NCBI RefSeq assembly: GCF_947496995.1
Contig: NZ_CANMFD010000009.1
Span: forward strand, 1-64,000
Source of the DNA: an uncultured Roseibium sp.
GTDB taxonomy: Bacteria > Pseudomonadota > Alphaproteobacteria > Rhizobiales > Stappiaceae
DNA length: 64,000 bases
Direction of reading: 5' to 3'
Each line of letters starts with the position of its first letter. Positions within the stretch are counted from its first letter, which is position 1. Of the stretch, positions 17,304-25,901 are shown piece by piece. The translations under genes and the position numbers were made by a program. Under the pieces are notes generated by a model. That model saw only the letters and a list, made by a program, of their open reading frames with translations, was not told the DNA's origin and did not search any database.

Positions 17304-17726
17304 ATGCACGAACAAGACGACACAGACACTGAAACCCTTCCGGCCGAAGCCCGGATCGTCCGGGATTTTCTCGATGCTTCCATGAAGCCCGATCCGGATC
17401 TTGCCGCGACCTTCATGGCCGAGAACGTGGACATCACCTTTACCGGCGGCCGCAAATTCGACCATCCTTCGGGGCCGACGGGCTTCAACGCCGGACGCTA
17501 CAAGTGGGTGAAGAAGAAGATGGACCGGTTCGATGTCGCCGCCGGCACGGACGGAGCGGTTGTTTACTCCGTGGGCACGCTCTACGGCGAATGGCCCGAC
17601 GGGACAGCGTTCGAGGGCAACCGGTATGTGGACCGGTTCGAGGTACGAAACGGCAAGATCACCAAAATGGATGTCTGGAACGACAGCGCGGAACGGATCC
17701 TGACGCGCATGGGCATCGACGCCTGA
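17304..17726 (+). CDS. NTF2-like (SnoaL-like) protein
   Basis: A 140-residue cytoplasmic protein with the NTF2-like alpha+beta pattern: an N-terminal helix (ARIVRDFLDASMKPDPDLAATFM), then strands ending in GTLYGEWPDGTAFEGNRYVDRFEVRNGKI. Such proteins are small enzymes (isomerases, cyclases, hydrolases) or binding proteins. The ATG at 17304 follows AAGGACAAAG. It is transcribed divergently from the ABC operon across the three palindromes and faces the GntR gene tail to tail, so it probably serves the same pathway. Exact activity unknown. Confidence 0.7.
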   Translation: MHEQDDTDTETLPAEARIVRDFLDASMKPDPDLAATFMAENVDITFTGGRKFDHPSGPTGFNAGRYKWVKKKMDRFDVAAGTDGAVVYSVGTLYGEWPDGTAFEGNRYVDRFEVRNGKITKMDVWNDSAERILTRMGIDA

Positions 17727-17735
17727 AGCAATTCT

Positions 17736-18425
17736 TCAGTCGTTTCCGCGAACAGCTCTCACATAGGGCTCAAGCGCATCGAGATAGAAGGTCTGGCCTT
17801 CTCCTTCCGCCTTGATCAGGGCGCGGTCGGCAACCGCGCCCAGATGATGCCGCATCAGCTCCCGCGCCCGCGCCGCATCCCCCCTGGAAAGAGCCTCGAT
17901 GATCTCGCGATGCTCCTGAATACCACAATCGGTGGAATGGGGCCGCGAATAGAGCGCCAGCGTCAGACCGCAGCGATAGCCGACGTCCTCCACGTAGCGG
18001 ATCAGCACGGGGCTCTCCGTCAGTTGCGCCATCAGGATGTGAAATTCCGTGGCAAGACGGATGGAAACCGGCTCCGGGCCCTTCTCGGCCGCGATTTCCT
18101 TGTCCAGATGCGCATTCAGCGCTTCCAGTTTCCTTGCGGAGAGGTTCGCGATCAACCGGCTGACCACGAGATCCTCGATCTGGGAACGCAGGTCGAAGAG
18201 ATCGCGGGCTTCCTCCAGGCTGGGTGTCGCGACCACCGCCCCCCGGTTCCGCCTGAGTTCCACGAGCCCTTCCGCCGCCAGCCGTTCGAGCGCCTGGCGT
18301 ACGATTGTCCGGCTGGCGCCGAAACGCTCGCCGAGCGAATCTTCCGGCAGTTTCATGCCGGGCATCAGGGCGCGCTCGAGAATTGCGGATCTCAACGCGG
18401 AACAGATTTGTTCGGAGCGGTTCAT
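17736..18425 (-). CDS. GntR-family (FCD) transcriptional regulator
   Basis: A 229-residue regulator. The N-terminal winged helix (CSALRSAILERALMPGMKLP, then ERFGASRTIVRQALERLAAEGLVEL, residues 8-58) is GntR-type. The C-terminal all-helical FCD domain shows the metal-ligand style pattern with FHILM, the helix DLFDLRSQIEDL and HREIIEAL...HH. FCD proteins sense small organic acids or amino acids. The gene ends 10 bases from the NTF2-like gene, convergently. The phased palindromes at 17213-17248 are its likely targets. Confidence 0.9.
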   Translation of the reverse strand: MNRSEQICSALRSAILERALMPGMKLPEDSLGERFGASRTIVRQALERLAAEGLVELRRNRGAVVATPSLEEARDLFDLRSQIEDLVVSRLIANLSARKLEALNAHLDKEIAAEKGPEPVSIRLATEFHILMAQLTESPVLIRYVEDVGYRCGLTLALYSRPHSTDCGIQEHREIIEALSRGDAARARELMRHHLGAVADRALIKAEGEGQTFYLDALEPYVRAVRGND

Positions 18426-18506
18426 TCAAGCAGGGCCAATCGATGAGGCGTCAGCCCAACAAACCAAATTCCTGCTGATTTGCCAAGCCCTTGCTGCGGT
18501 GAGCGA

Positions 18507-20012
18507 TCAGAAGCCGGTGGCGACCTGCATCTTTCGGGTCTGTGCACTCACGATTTCAGGCGATCCGGCGTCCTCTCGGGACGCGTTCTCCTGAAAGACA
18601 CTTCCGATTCCGATCAAAACCGGATCTTCCAGCCCCAACCGGCCCACCCCGGCTGCAAGCTCGCCCAGAGTGCCGAACCACTTGCGTTCGCGCTGCCGCG
18701 AGACAGCGGCCACGGCAACCACGGGCGCGCCCGGTGACATGCCTTCCGAAATCAGTTTCGCGCTGATCTTTCCGGCCATGCGCGCGCCCATGTAGAATAC
18801 GGTTGTCGTTGCAGGATCGCTCAGACCGTGCCAGTCGACAGTGTCCGGCAGGTCACCGTGGCGGCCGTGACCGGTGACGAAGCGGACGGACTGGGCGTGA
18901 TCCCTGTGCGTCAGGGAAATTCCGAGCCGCGCCGCCATGGCGGAGGCCGCCGTGATGCCCGGGACGACGCTGGCGGCAATGCCTTCGGCGGCCAGCCGGT
19001 CGAGTTCCTCGCCGCCCCGCCCGAAGACCATCGGGTCGCCGGATTTCAGCCGCACCACATGTTTGCCCTGGCGCGCAAGACGCACCATCATGGCATTGAT
19101 ATCTTCCTGGCGGCAGCTTTCCCGCCCGCCGCGCTTGCCGACCAGAAGCCGCTTGGCTTCACGGCGAGCCAGCTCAAGAACCGCATCGTCCACCAGGTCG
19201 TCGAACAGGATGACATCGGCCGCCTGCAGCGCCCGGACCGCCTTCAGCGTCAGGTATTCCGCATCGCCGGGCCCGGCCCCGACCAGCGTCACCCTGCCCG
19301 CCGCGCTCGCCCTTGCGTCACCAATTAGCGAGGCCTCCAGCTCTCCACTTTCCCCGGGTGCGTCCTTTCCCGAAAAGGCAAGATCGGAGAAACCTTCCCA
19401 GAAGCGCCGCCGTTCGTGGCCCGCGCTCAGCAAGGCAAGCACCCTGCCCCGCACACGGCCTGCAAGTTCCGCCCAGCTCTGCAAGGATTGGGGCAACAAC
19501 GTCTCGATGCGTCTTCTGATCGCCTGCCCCAGGATCGGCGCGACCCCGTTGGTCGAGATGCCGATCACTACCGGCGACCGGTTGACGATGGAGCCGAACT
19601 GGAAGTCGCAAAAAGGAGGATTGTCGATCACGTTGACCGGCACGCCCGACTGCCGCGCGGCGTGAACGAAGGCCTCGGCTTCCTCGTCACTTTGTGCATC
19701 CGCGATCGCCAGCGCAGCGCCGCCAAGGCTGGCCGGCGTCCAGGGTTCCGCGTGATGCACCAGTTGGCCCGCCGCGCTGCCCGAGGCCAGCAGAGAAGCG
19801 AAAGCCGGGTCCAGGTCCTCGGCATAGACATGAACCTCGGCGCCCGCAGCGGCCAGAAGCTCGGCTTTCCAGGCGGCTGCTTCCGTTCCCCCGGCAAGCA
19901 CGACTTTGCGGTCTTCAAGCGGGAAGAACAGGGGCAGACTGGCCAGCGCGCCGACATGCGCCGGACGGCGGCGACTTTCGACCTCAACCGGCTTGCGCGA
20001 TGTCGGTGTCAT
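18507..20012 (-). CDS. cysG: Siroheme synthase CysG (multifunctional)
   Basis: A 501-residue enzyme converting uroporphyrinogen III to siroheme. The N-terminal part (about 20-130, LPLFFPLEDRKVVLAGG) is the NAD-dependent dehydrogenase/ferrochelatase. The C-terminal part (from about 230) is SAM-dependent uroporphyrinogen methyltransferase, with VTLVGAGPGDAEYLTLKAVR, GDPMVFGRGGEE and VPGITAASAMAARLGISLTHR. The ATG at 20012 has AAAGGAAAA upstream and overlaps the nasA 3' end by 29 bases. NirB needs siroheme, so placing cysG last in the nitrate operon supplies its cofactor on demand. Confidence 0.95.
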   Translation of the reverse strand: MTPTSRKPVEVESRRRPAHVGALASLPLFFPLEDRKVVLAGGTEAAAWKAELLAAAGAEVHVYAEDLDPAFASLLASGSAAGQLVHHAEPWTPASLGGAALAIADAQSDEEAEAFVHAARQSGVPVNVIDNPPFCDFQFGSIVNRSPVVIGISTNGVAPILGQAIRRRIETLLPQSLQSWAELAGRVRGRVLALLSAGHERRRFWEGFSDLAFSGKDAPGESGELEASLIGDARASAAGRVTLVGAGPGDAEYLTLKAVRALQAADVILFDDLVDDAVLELARREAKRLLVGKRGGRESCRQEDINAMMVRLARQGKHVVRLKSGDPMVFGRGGEELDRLAAEGIAASVVPGITAASAMAARLGISLTHRDHAQSVRFVTGHGRHGDLPDTVDWHGLSDPATTTVFYMGARMAGKISAKLISEGMSPGAPVVAVAAVSRQRERKWFGTLGELAAGVGRLGLEDPVLIGIGSVFQENASREDAGSPEIVSAQTRKMQVATGF

Positions 20013-22665
20013 TGACGTTTTCCTTTGCGATTTCGTCCAGAAGCGTCTGGATTTCCGAGCGGCAGGAGCCGCAATTGGTTCCGGCCTGAAGCGTTTCACC
20101 GATAGCCATGACGCTGTCGGCGCCGCATCGGGCAGCTTCGATGATCTGGTTGCAGCCGACCTGGAAGCAGGAGCAGACGATGGCTCCGCAATCGGGCCGA
20201 TCCGCCGGGGCGCGTCCGGCAAGGATTTGCGAACGCAGGTCCTTGCGGTCCGGCGCGGCGGCAAACAGCCCGCAGGCCCATTGCCGCGAGACCTCGACCG
20301 GCCCCGCCGAAAAGAAGAATGCCCCCTGCAGGAGACCGTCATGCCAGTACGCCTGCCGGCTCATGCCTGCTGCCGCATCTTCGATGCAGATCCGGTCCTC
20401 ACCGAAGGCTCCAAGCGAGGCCAAGACAGCCTGAAAATCCGCCTTGTTGCGGCCCGCGAACTCCAGCCGGTATCCGCCCTCTATCGGTGCAATCGCCCAG
20501 TAGTCCGACCTGATCTCCGCCGGGCGTTCTCTCAGAACCGCGAAACCGAACCAGGCCATCGACATTCCGGATAAGGCAACCGGTGTGAATTTCGATCCCG
20601 GCTGACCGGAGTGCGGATCGGTTTCAGGCGCGACCACCGCGTCGATCCGGGCTCGTGAAGCGAACTGGTCGGTCCAGTGCATCGGTACATAGACTTCACC
20701 CTTGCGCACCCTGGGTGTGACCAGCGCCCGCACGAGGACAGAACCGTGCGGGCTTTTCACCTCGACGAGCTCCGCAGCGGCGATCCCGAGCCTGTCGGCG
20801 TCATCGGGATGTATTTCGGCGAACGGCTCGGCGATGTGCGACATCAGCCGGCTGGTCTTGGCGGTGCGGGTCATCGTGTGCCACTGGTCGCGAACGCGGC
20901 CCGTGTTCAGGATGAAAGGATACGCCCGTTCCCGCTTGCGGGGAGCCTGAAAGACGACCGGAACGAAACGCCCTTTCCGTCCTTCGGTATAGAACCCGCC
21001 ATTGGCAAAGAACCGTGTGTCTGTAGCAGAGCTCTCCGCTGCCTGCGGCCACTGGAACGGTGGCAGGCTGTCGTAATGGGTATCGGAGACATCCTTGTAG
21101 GCCCCGATGTCGAAATCCCTGCTGCCGCCGTTCCGGTAATCGGACAGCGCCGCATGTTCACGGAAAATACCGGCCGCATTCTCATGCGAAAAAGCCTCGG
21201 CGAACCCCATCTTCCGCGCTACTTCGCTCATCTGCCACCAGTCCGGGCGGGCGTCGCCCGGCAGCTCCAGGAACGCCTTCTGCCGCGAGATCCGGCGCTC
21301 GGAATTGGTCACCGTGCCGTCCTTCTCCCCCCAGGCCGCAGCCGGCAGCAGGACATCGGCGAAAGGCACCGTATCGGCATTCCGGGTTACTTCCGAAACC
21401 ACCACGAACGGGCAGGTTCTCAGTGCATCGGCAACGCTGTCGGCATCCGGCAAGCTGTCCACCGGACTGGTCGCCATGATCCACAGCGCCTTGATCTTGC
21501 CTTCACCCACCGCCTTGAAGAGGTCCACGGCCTTGAGCCCGGGCTTGTCCGCAACCACCCGGCTTTGCCAGAAGTCCTTCACTATCCGGCGGTGATGGGA
21601 GTTTTCCAGCTCCATGTGGCCGGCCAGCATGTTTGCAAGACCGCCGACTTCGCGGCCTCCCATCGCATTCGGCTGGCCGGTTACGGAAAACGGCCCCATC
21701 CCCGGTTTGCCGATCCGTCCCGTCGCCAGATGGGTGTTGATGATGGCGTTGACCTTGTCCGTTCCGGTGACCGACTGGTTGACGCCCTGGCTGTAGACGG
21801 TCACCGTCTTTTCCGTCCGCGCAACCATCTTGTAGAACATGGCGATATCCCGCCGCTCCAGACCTGTTGCTTCGGCGATGGCGCCGATTTCGCAAGACCC
21901 GGCAAGCTCAAGCGCTTTATCAAATCCTTCCGTGAAGCTATTGATATAAAGCTTGTTAAGCGCATTCGATTCAGCGAGAAAACTCAGCAGACCGTTAAAA
22001 AGAGCGACATCCGTGTCCGGCTTGAGCGCAAGATGCAGATCGGCGATGGCGCAGGTCGCCGTTCGGCGCGGATCGATCACCACGACCCGCAATGCCGGGT
22101 TTGACGCCTTGGCGGCTTCGAGCCGCTGGAAGAGAACCGGATGGCACCAGGCCAGGTTGGACCCTACCAGAACTACCAGATCGGCCAGTTCCAGATCCTC
22201 GTAGGTTCCCGGCACCGTATCGGTGCCGAAGGCGCGCCTGTGCCCGGCCACGGACGAGGCCATGCAAAGCCGGGAGTTCGTATCGATATTGGCCGAACCG
22301 ATGAACCCCTTCATCAGCTTGTTGGCAATGTAATAGTCTTCGGTCAGGATCTGCCCTGACACGTAGAACGCGACGCTGTCGGGACCATGATCGCGGATCG
22401 CCTCGGTGAATTTTCCCGCGACAAGATCCAGCGCCGTGTCCCAGTCGCTGCGCCTGCCGGCAACCTCCGGATAGAGCAGCCGGTCGTCGAGCGAGAGGGT
22501 TTCTCCCAGCGCCGAACCTTTGGAACAAAGCCGGCCGAAATTGGCCGGGTGATGGGGGTCACCTGCAACGGTAACTGTCCCGTCCTCGCGCCGGGTGGCG
22601 AGCACGCCGCAGCCGACACCGCAATAGGGACACGTGGTCCGGGTGGTCTTGTTGTTATCTGTCAT
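19984..22665 (-). CDS. nasA: Assimilatory nitrate reductase, catalytic subunit
   Basis: An 893-residue cytoplasmic molybdenum enzyme reducing nitrate to nitrite. The N-terminal [4Fe-4S] motif reads CPYCGVGCGV plus a distant Cys (LCSKGSAL). The molybdopterin domain follows (YVSGQILTEDYYIANKLMKG, DPRRTATC, TGQPNAMGGREVGG), and the molydopterin dinucleotide-binding domain has LNTGRVRDQWHTMTRT. The C-terminus ends in a BFD-like [2Fe-2S] domain (CSCFQVGC ... NCGSC). No signal peptide, as expected for an assimilatory enzyme. The ATG at 22665 has GGAGGG upstream. Second-last gene of the nrt/nir/nas operon; electron donor not encoded as a separate subunit here. Confidence 0.96.
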   Translation of the reverse strand: MTDNNKTTRTTCPYCGVGCGVLATRREDGTVTVAGDPHHPANFGRLCSKGSALGETLSLDDRLLYPEVAGRRSDWDTALDLVAGKFTEAIRDHGPDSVAFYVSGQILTEDYYIANKLMKGFIGSANIDTNSRLCMASSVAGHRRAFGTDTVPGTYEDLELADLVVLVGSNLAWCHPVLFQRLEAAKASNPALRVVVIDPRRTATCAIADLHLALKPDTDVALFNGLLSFLAESNALNKLYINSFTEGFDKALELAGSCEIGAIAEATGLERRDIAMFYKMVARTEKTVTVYSQGVNQSVTGTDKVNAIINTHLATGRIGKPGMGPFSVTGQPNAMGGREVGGLANMLAGHMELENSHHRRIVKDFWQSRVVADKPGLKAVDLFKAVGEGKIKALWIMATSPVDSLPDADSVADALRTCPFVVVSEVTRNADTVPFADVLLPAAAWGEKDGTVTNSERRISRQKAFLELPGDARPDWWQMSEVARKMGFAEAFSHENAAGIFREHAALSDYRNGGSRDFDIGAYKDVSDTHYDSLPPFQWPQAAESSATDTRFFANGGFYTEGRKGRFVPVVFQAPRKRERAYPFILNTGRVRDQWHTMTRTAKTSRLMSHIAEPFAEIHPDDADRLGIAAAELVEVKSPHGSVLVRALVTPRVRKGEVYVPMHWTDQFASRARIDAVVAPETDPHSGQPGSKFTPVALSGMSMAWFGFAVLRERPAEIRSDYWAIAPIEGGYRLEFAGRNKADFQAVLASLGAFGEDRICIEDAAAGMSRQAYWHDGLLQGAFFFSAGPVEVSRQWACGLFAAAPDRKDLRSQILAGRAPADRPDCGAIVCSCFQVGCNQIIEAARCGADSVMAIGETLQAGTNCGSCRSEIQTLLDEIAKENVNDTDIAQAG

Positions 22666-22687
22666 GCCATCCCTCCCCGGTCCGGTC

Positions 22688-22870
22688 TTACCAGGCGTTA
22701 CAGGCAAAATATTTGCCGGACATTCCGATCTTCACCCGGCCGCCCTTCGGGTTCCCGGCCCAGGTCACCGACATGCCGATCTTTTCGGTGATGCCCTCCC
22801 AGGCAAGGCCCGCCTGCCGCATTGCCGACAGGATCATTCCGGTAACGTCTTCACGGGTAAGAACTGACAT
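22688..22870 (-). pseudogene. cynS: Internally deleted cyanate hydratase remnant
   Basis: A 60-codon open frame. Residues 1-33 (MSVLTREDVTGMILSAMRQA, then GLAWEGITEKIGM) resemble the start of cyanase. Residues from about 38 (NPKGGRVKIGMSGKYFACNAW) resemble its extreme C-terminus (pattern DPKGxRVxIxMSGKFLPYKxW). Intact cyanase is about 150 residues, so roughly 90 central residues, including the catalytic Arg/Glu/Ser, are missing and the ends are joined in frame. A good ribosome-binding site (GGAG, 22878-22875) remains. The product cannot form the normal decameric active site. It lies between the kinase gene and nasA; cyanase would suit nitrogen acquisition. The comparison is from memory of the family. 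Confidence 0.65.
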
Positions 22871-22879
22871 CGAAATCTC

Positions 22880-24622
22880 CTAGGGATTGCCAGACAATTG
22901 GACGAGGAGCGCCGCGCACAGCAGCGCGAGAACAGCAGAGACAAGCTGCCAGAAGCGGACGGGATCACGGTCTGCCAGGGGAACGAACGTGCCGGATGTG
23001 AAGGCCGGATTGGGCCGGCGGAGATCTTCCAGAAACGCGCTCAGCGCTTCATGGCGTTTGCCCGGAACCGGATGGACCGCGCGGCACAGTGCGCCATCGA
23101 CCCAGTCCGGCACGCGGGTGGTGATATCGGCGGCACTGCGATAACGGAGCGCCGCCTGGGCCTTCGCGCTGGTGGCCCTGGCAACACCCGCGCCATAGGG
23201 CAAGCGGCCGGTGAGCATCTCGTAGGCGATCACCCCGAGTGAGAAGAGGTCGCTGAGTTCCGTGCCGAGATAGCCGAGAAACACTTCCGGGGCGGTATAC
23301 TGATGCGTTCCGAGAATTTCCGCCCTGTCGAGCCCAGGTGCGGCTTCCATGACCCCGGCGATACGCACGGAACCGAAATCGATGATTTTCACCGTTCCGG
23401 ACCTGTCGATCATGATGTTTTCGGGTCTGAGATCCTGATGAACCATTTCCTTGCGGTGAAAGGCGCGCAGGCCTTTGGCGATCTGTTCCAGCAGACCGCG
23501 AACGGTTTCCAGGTCGGGATGAGGATTGTCCAGCATCCATTGCCGCAGGGTCTGCCCTTCGACAAACTCATTCGCCAGAAAGAGAGACTGCCGTCCTTGC
23601 GGATAGGAGGCCGCCTTGAGGACATGCGCGGACGCCATCCGGCGGGCGATCCACTCTTCCATGGCGAAGCGGCGCAGATAATCCTCGTCGCCGCGCAGGT
23701 CGATGGAGGGGAATTTCAGGGCAACCCGCTCGCCGGTGATCTCGTCCTCGGCCAGATAGATGTGGCTGCGGCTGCTGGAATGCAGGCCTCGGAGCAGCCG
23801 GTAGCCCTCGAAATATCCGGGAACGCGCGGCAAGGGTGCCGGCGGCAGTGCCTGTTCGTCTGCCAGCAGCTCCGGAGCCGCCGGATCCGGCAATCCTGCG
23901 ATCCGCACGATCTGGATGGTCAGATTGTCGGTACTGCCGGCCTCAAGCGCCTGCTCGACGATCTTCCCCGCCGCGCTTTCCAGACAGTCGGATTCAGTGA
24001 TCCCGGCCGCGATCTGCTGCGGCGTCAGGAAGTCGTGCACGCCGTCTGTGGTCAGAACGAAAACATCGCCCGGCCGAAGGTCGACAGCCAGATAATCGAT
24101 CTCAACGGACTGTGAGAGCCCGAGCGCCCGGCCGAGATAGTTTTCCCCCGGCGAGACCTGCACCCGGTGATCGTCCGTCAACCGCTCGAGGCTTTGTCCG
24201 GCAAGCCGCCAGATCCGGCTGTCGCCCGCGTGAAAGAGATGCGCCTTGCGCCCTTTCAGGACCAGTGCGGAAAAGGTGCAGACATAGCCGCTGTCACCGA
24301 TGCCGCCGGCGCGTTTCGTTTGATCGAAGAGCCAGGAATTCGTTGCAGCGATCACCCGGCTTGCCGCCGTTTTCACCAGCCAGGCATCGGACGTGCAGTA
24401 GTAGTCGCTGAGGAAGGATTTGACCGCTGTCTCGGCGGCAACGCGGGCAACCAGACTGGAGGAAATTCCATCGGCGATCGCGAATGCGATCCCCTTGTGA
24501 ACCAGGGCCTGCCCTTCGGGTATCACGGCGCCGTGGAAATCCTGGTTTTCGGATTTCCTTCCGGCCAGCGAATGCTGACCGGAATCGACGCTCAGATGTG
24601 TCCTGGAAGCCTGCATCAGCAC
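22880..24622 (-). CDS. Bifunctional PP2C phosphatase / Ser-Thr protein kinase, membrane-anchored
   Basis: A 580-residue protein with an N-terminal PP2C phosphatase (GRKSENQD near 21-28, FAIADGISS, FVLTTDGVHDFL, GSTDNLTIQ; about 10-245) and a C-terminal eukaryotic-type kinase (about 270-540). The kinase has the Lys strand RVALKFPS, catalytic loop HQDLRPENIM (His-Gln-Asp, not HRD) and DFG in IIDFGSVR. A single C-terminal helix (FWQLVSAVLALLCAALLVQL) anchors it. The start is GTG 24622; ATG 24616 is possible. It sits between the nitrite channel gene and nasA, suggesting phosphorylation-based control of nitrate transport or reduction. Targets unknown. Confidence 0.88.
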   Translation of the reverse strand: MLMQASRTHLSVDSGQHSLAGRKSENQDFHGAVIPEGQALVHKGIAFAIADGISSSLVARVAAETAVKSFLSDYYCTSDAWLVKTAASRVIAATNSWLFDQTKRAGGIGDSGYVCTFSALVLKGRKAHLFHAGDSRIWRLAGQSLERLTDDHRVQVSPGENYLGRALGLSQSVEIDYLAVDLRPGDVFVLTTDGVHDFLTPQQIAAGITESDCLESAAGKIVEQALEAGSTDNLTIQIVRIAGLPDPAAPELLADEQALPPAPLPRVPGYFEGYRLLRGLHSSSRSHIYLAEDEITGERVALKFPSIDLRGDEDYLRRFAMEEWIARRMASAHVLKAASYPQGRQSLFLANEFVEGQTLRQWMLDNPHPDLETVRGLLEQIAKGLRAFHRKEMVHQDLRPENIMIDRSGTVKIIDFGSVRIAGVMEAAPGLDRAEILGTHQYTAPEVFLGYLGTELSDLFSLGVIAYEMLTGRLPYGAGVARATSAKAQAALRYRSAADITTRVPDWVDGALCRAVHPVPGKRHEALSAFLEDLRRPNPAFTSGTFVPLADRDPVRFWQLVSAVLALLCAALLVQLSGNP

Positions 24623-24650
24623 GGGAAGCGTTTCCTGAAAAAGAGAAACA

Positions 24651-24672
24651 CCCCGCCGCGGTTGCGGCGGGA
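24651..24672 (-). terminator. Intrinsic terminator between nirC-like gene and kinase gene
   Basis: On the minus strand an 8-bp stem CCCGCCGC / GCGGCGGG with loop AACC is followed by GTGTTTCTCTTTTTC. This looks like a Rho-independent terminator lying 13 bases after the channel gene stop. It may attenuate transcription of the kinase, nasA and cysG relative to the upstream transporter and nitrite reductase genes. Confidence 0.6.
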
Positions 24673-24684
24673 TGGTTGCGGTTC

Positions 24685-25530
24685 TTATTCGGCCGGTGCG
24701 GCGAGCGGCGCCTTCTCATACCCGGCGTTGCGCTTCGGCGAGGTCTTGTAGTGCGTGGCGTAGATCATTCCGCCCACGAAGGTCAGACCGCCGACAAGGT
24801 TGCCGATAACCACGGGAATTTCGTTGTAGGCAAAGTAGTCGAACCAGGTGAACTGGCCGCCGAGCATGATGCCGGAGGGGAACAGGAACATGTTGACGAT
24901 GGAGTGCTCGAAACCGAGGTAGAAGAACACCAGGATCGGCATCCACATGGCCATGATCTTGCCGGAGACGGAATTCGACATCATCGCCGCGACGACCCCG
25001 GTGGAAACCATCCAGTTGCACATCACGGCGCGGATGAAGACGGTCAGAAGGCCTGCCCATCCCGCTTCTGCGTAACCGAGCGTTCTGGCCTCACCGATCT
25101 GGCCGATCTTCTGACCGACGGCATTCGGCTCCTCGCTGAAGCCCATGGTGAAGATGATCGCCATGAAGACGGCGGTGGTCAGCGCTCCGGCGAAATTGCC
25201 GCAGAACACCAGCCCCCAGTTGCGCAGGACACCGCCCCAGGTGCAGCCGGAACGCTTGGCGATAACAGCCAGGGGCGCGAGGGTGAAAACCCCGGTCAAA
25301 AGGTCGAACCCAAGCAGATAGAGCATGCAGAACCCAACCGGGAAGAGGATCGAGGCGACGAGGAAATTGCCGGTGTTGACGGCAATGGTCACAGCGAAAG
25401 CAGCCGCGAGGGCGAGAATTGCACCGGCCATATAGGCGCGGATGAGGGTGTCCTTGGTGGACATGAAGATCTTGGATTCCCCCGCGTCGATCATCTTGTG
25501 GGCGAATTCCTGGGGCGTTACGTAGGACAT
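24685..25530 (-). CDS. Formate/nitrite transporter family channel (NirC/FocA-like)
   Basis: A 281-residue inner-membrane channel with six predicted helices and the FNT signatures SYVTPQEFAHKMIDAG, NWMVSTGVVAAMMSNSVSGK and GFEHSIVNMFLFPSGIM (conserved central-pore His). Position directly after nirD indicates nitrite uptake or efflux that prevents nitrite build-up. The C-terminal tail is soluble and basic. FocA-type formate transport is possible in principle, but the context argues for nitrite. Confidence 0.9.
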   Translation of the reverse strand: MSYVTPQEFAHKMIDAGESKIFMSTKDTLIRAYMAGAILALAAAFAVTIAVNTGNFLVASILFPVGFCMLYLLGFDLLTGVFTLAPLAVIAKRSGCTWGGVLRNWGLVFCGNFAGALTTAVFMAIIFTMGFSEEPNAVGQKIGQIGEARTLGYAEAGWAGLLTVFIRAVMCNWMVSTGVVAAMMSNSVSGKIMAMWMPILVFFYLGFEHSIVNMFLFPSGIMLGGQFTWFDYFAYNEIPVVIGNLVGGLTFVGGMIYATHYKTSPKRNAGYEKAPLAAPAE

Positions 25531-25559
25531 TGACGTTCCTTTCGCGGTTGGTCGTCCGG

Positions 25560-25901
25560 TCAGACAGCTTCGTGTGAGTGGGAAAGGTCGATATAGATCC
25601 GGCTGTCCTCAAGCCGGACCGGGAAGGCCAGCGTCCGGCCTTCGTCGGCGCCCTGCGCGGTACCCGTTTCCAGGGAAATCACCCAGTTGTGCAGCGGGCA
25701 CGTCACGCAGCCGTCATGCACGATCCCCTGACTGAGGGGGCCTTTTTTGTGCGGGCACTTGTCTTCCAGGGCGAAGACGTCGTCCTTGGCGGTGCGGAAC
25801 ACCGCGACGGTCATTCCCCCGGTCTTCACGCAGCGCGCGCCCTGGCGAGGGATGTCCTCAAGAGACCCGATCTGGATCCAGTTGCGAATTTCGGCGTTCA
25901 T
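25560..25901 (-). CDS. nirD: Assimilatory nitrite reductase small subunit
   Basis: A 113-residue Rieske-fold protein pairing with NirB to reduce nitrite to ammonium with NAD(P)H. The cluster ligands are present (CPHKKG and CPLHNW), so unlike some NirD proteins it may hold a [2Fe-2S] centre. Its ATG at 25901 overlaps the nirB stop codon (ATGA), so translation is coupled. Upstream start candidates in the same frame lie inside nirB and are rejected. Confidence 0.95.
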   Translation of the reverse strand: MNAEIRNWIQIGSLEDIPRQGARCVKTGGMTVAVFRTAKDDVFALEDKCPHKKGPLSQGIVHDGCVTCPLHNWVISLETGTAQGADEGRTLAFPVRLEDSRIYIDLSHSHEAV

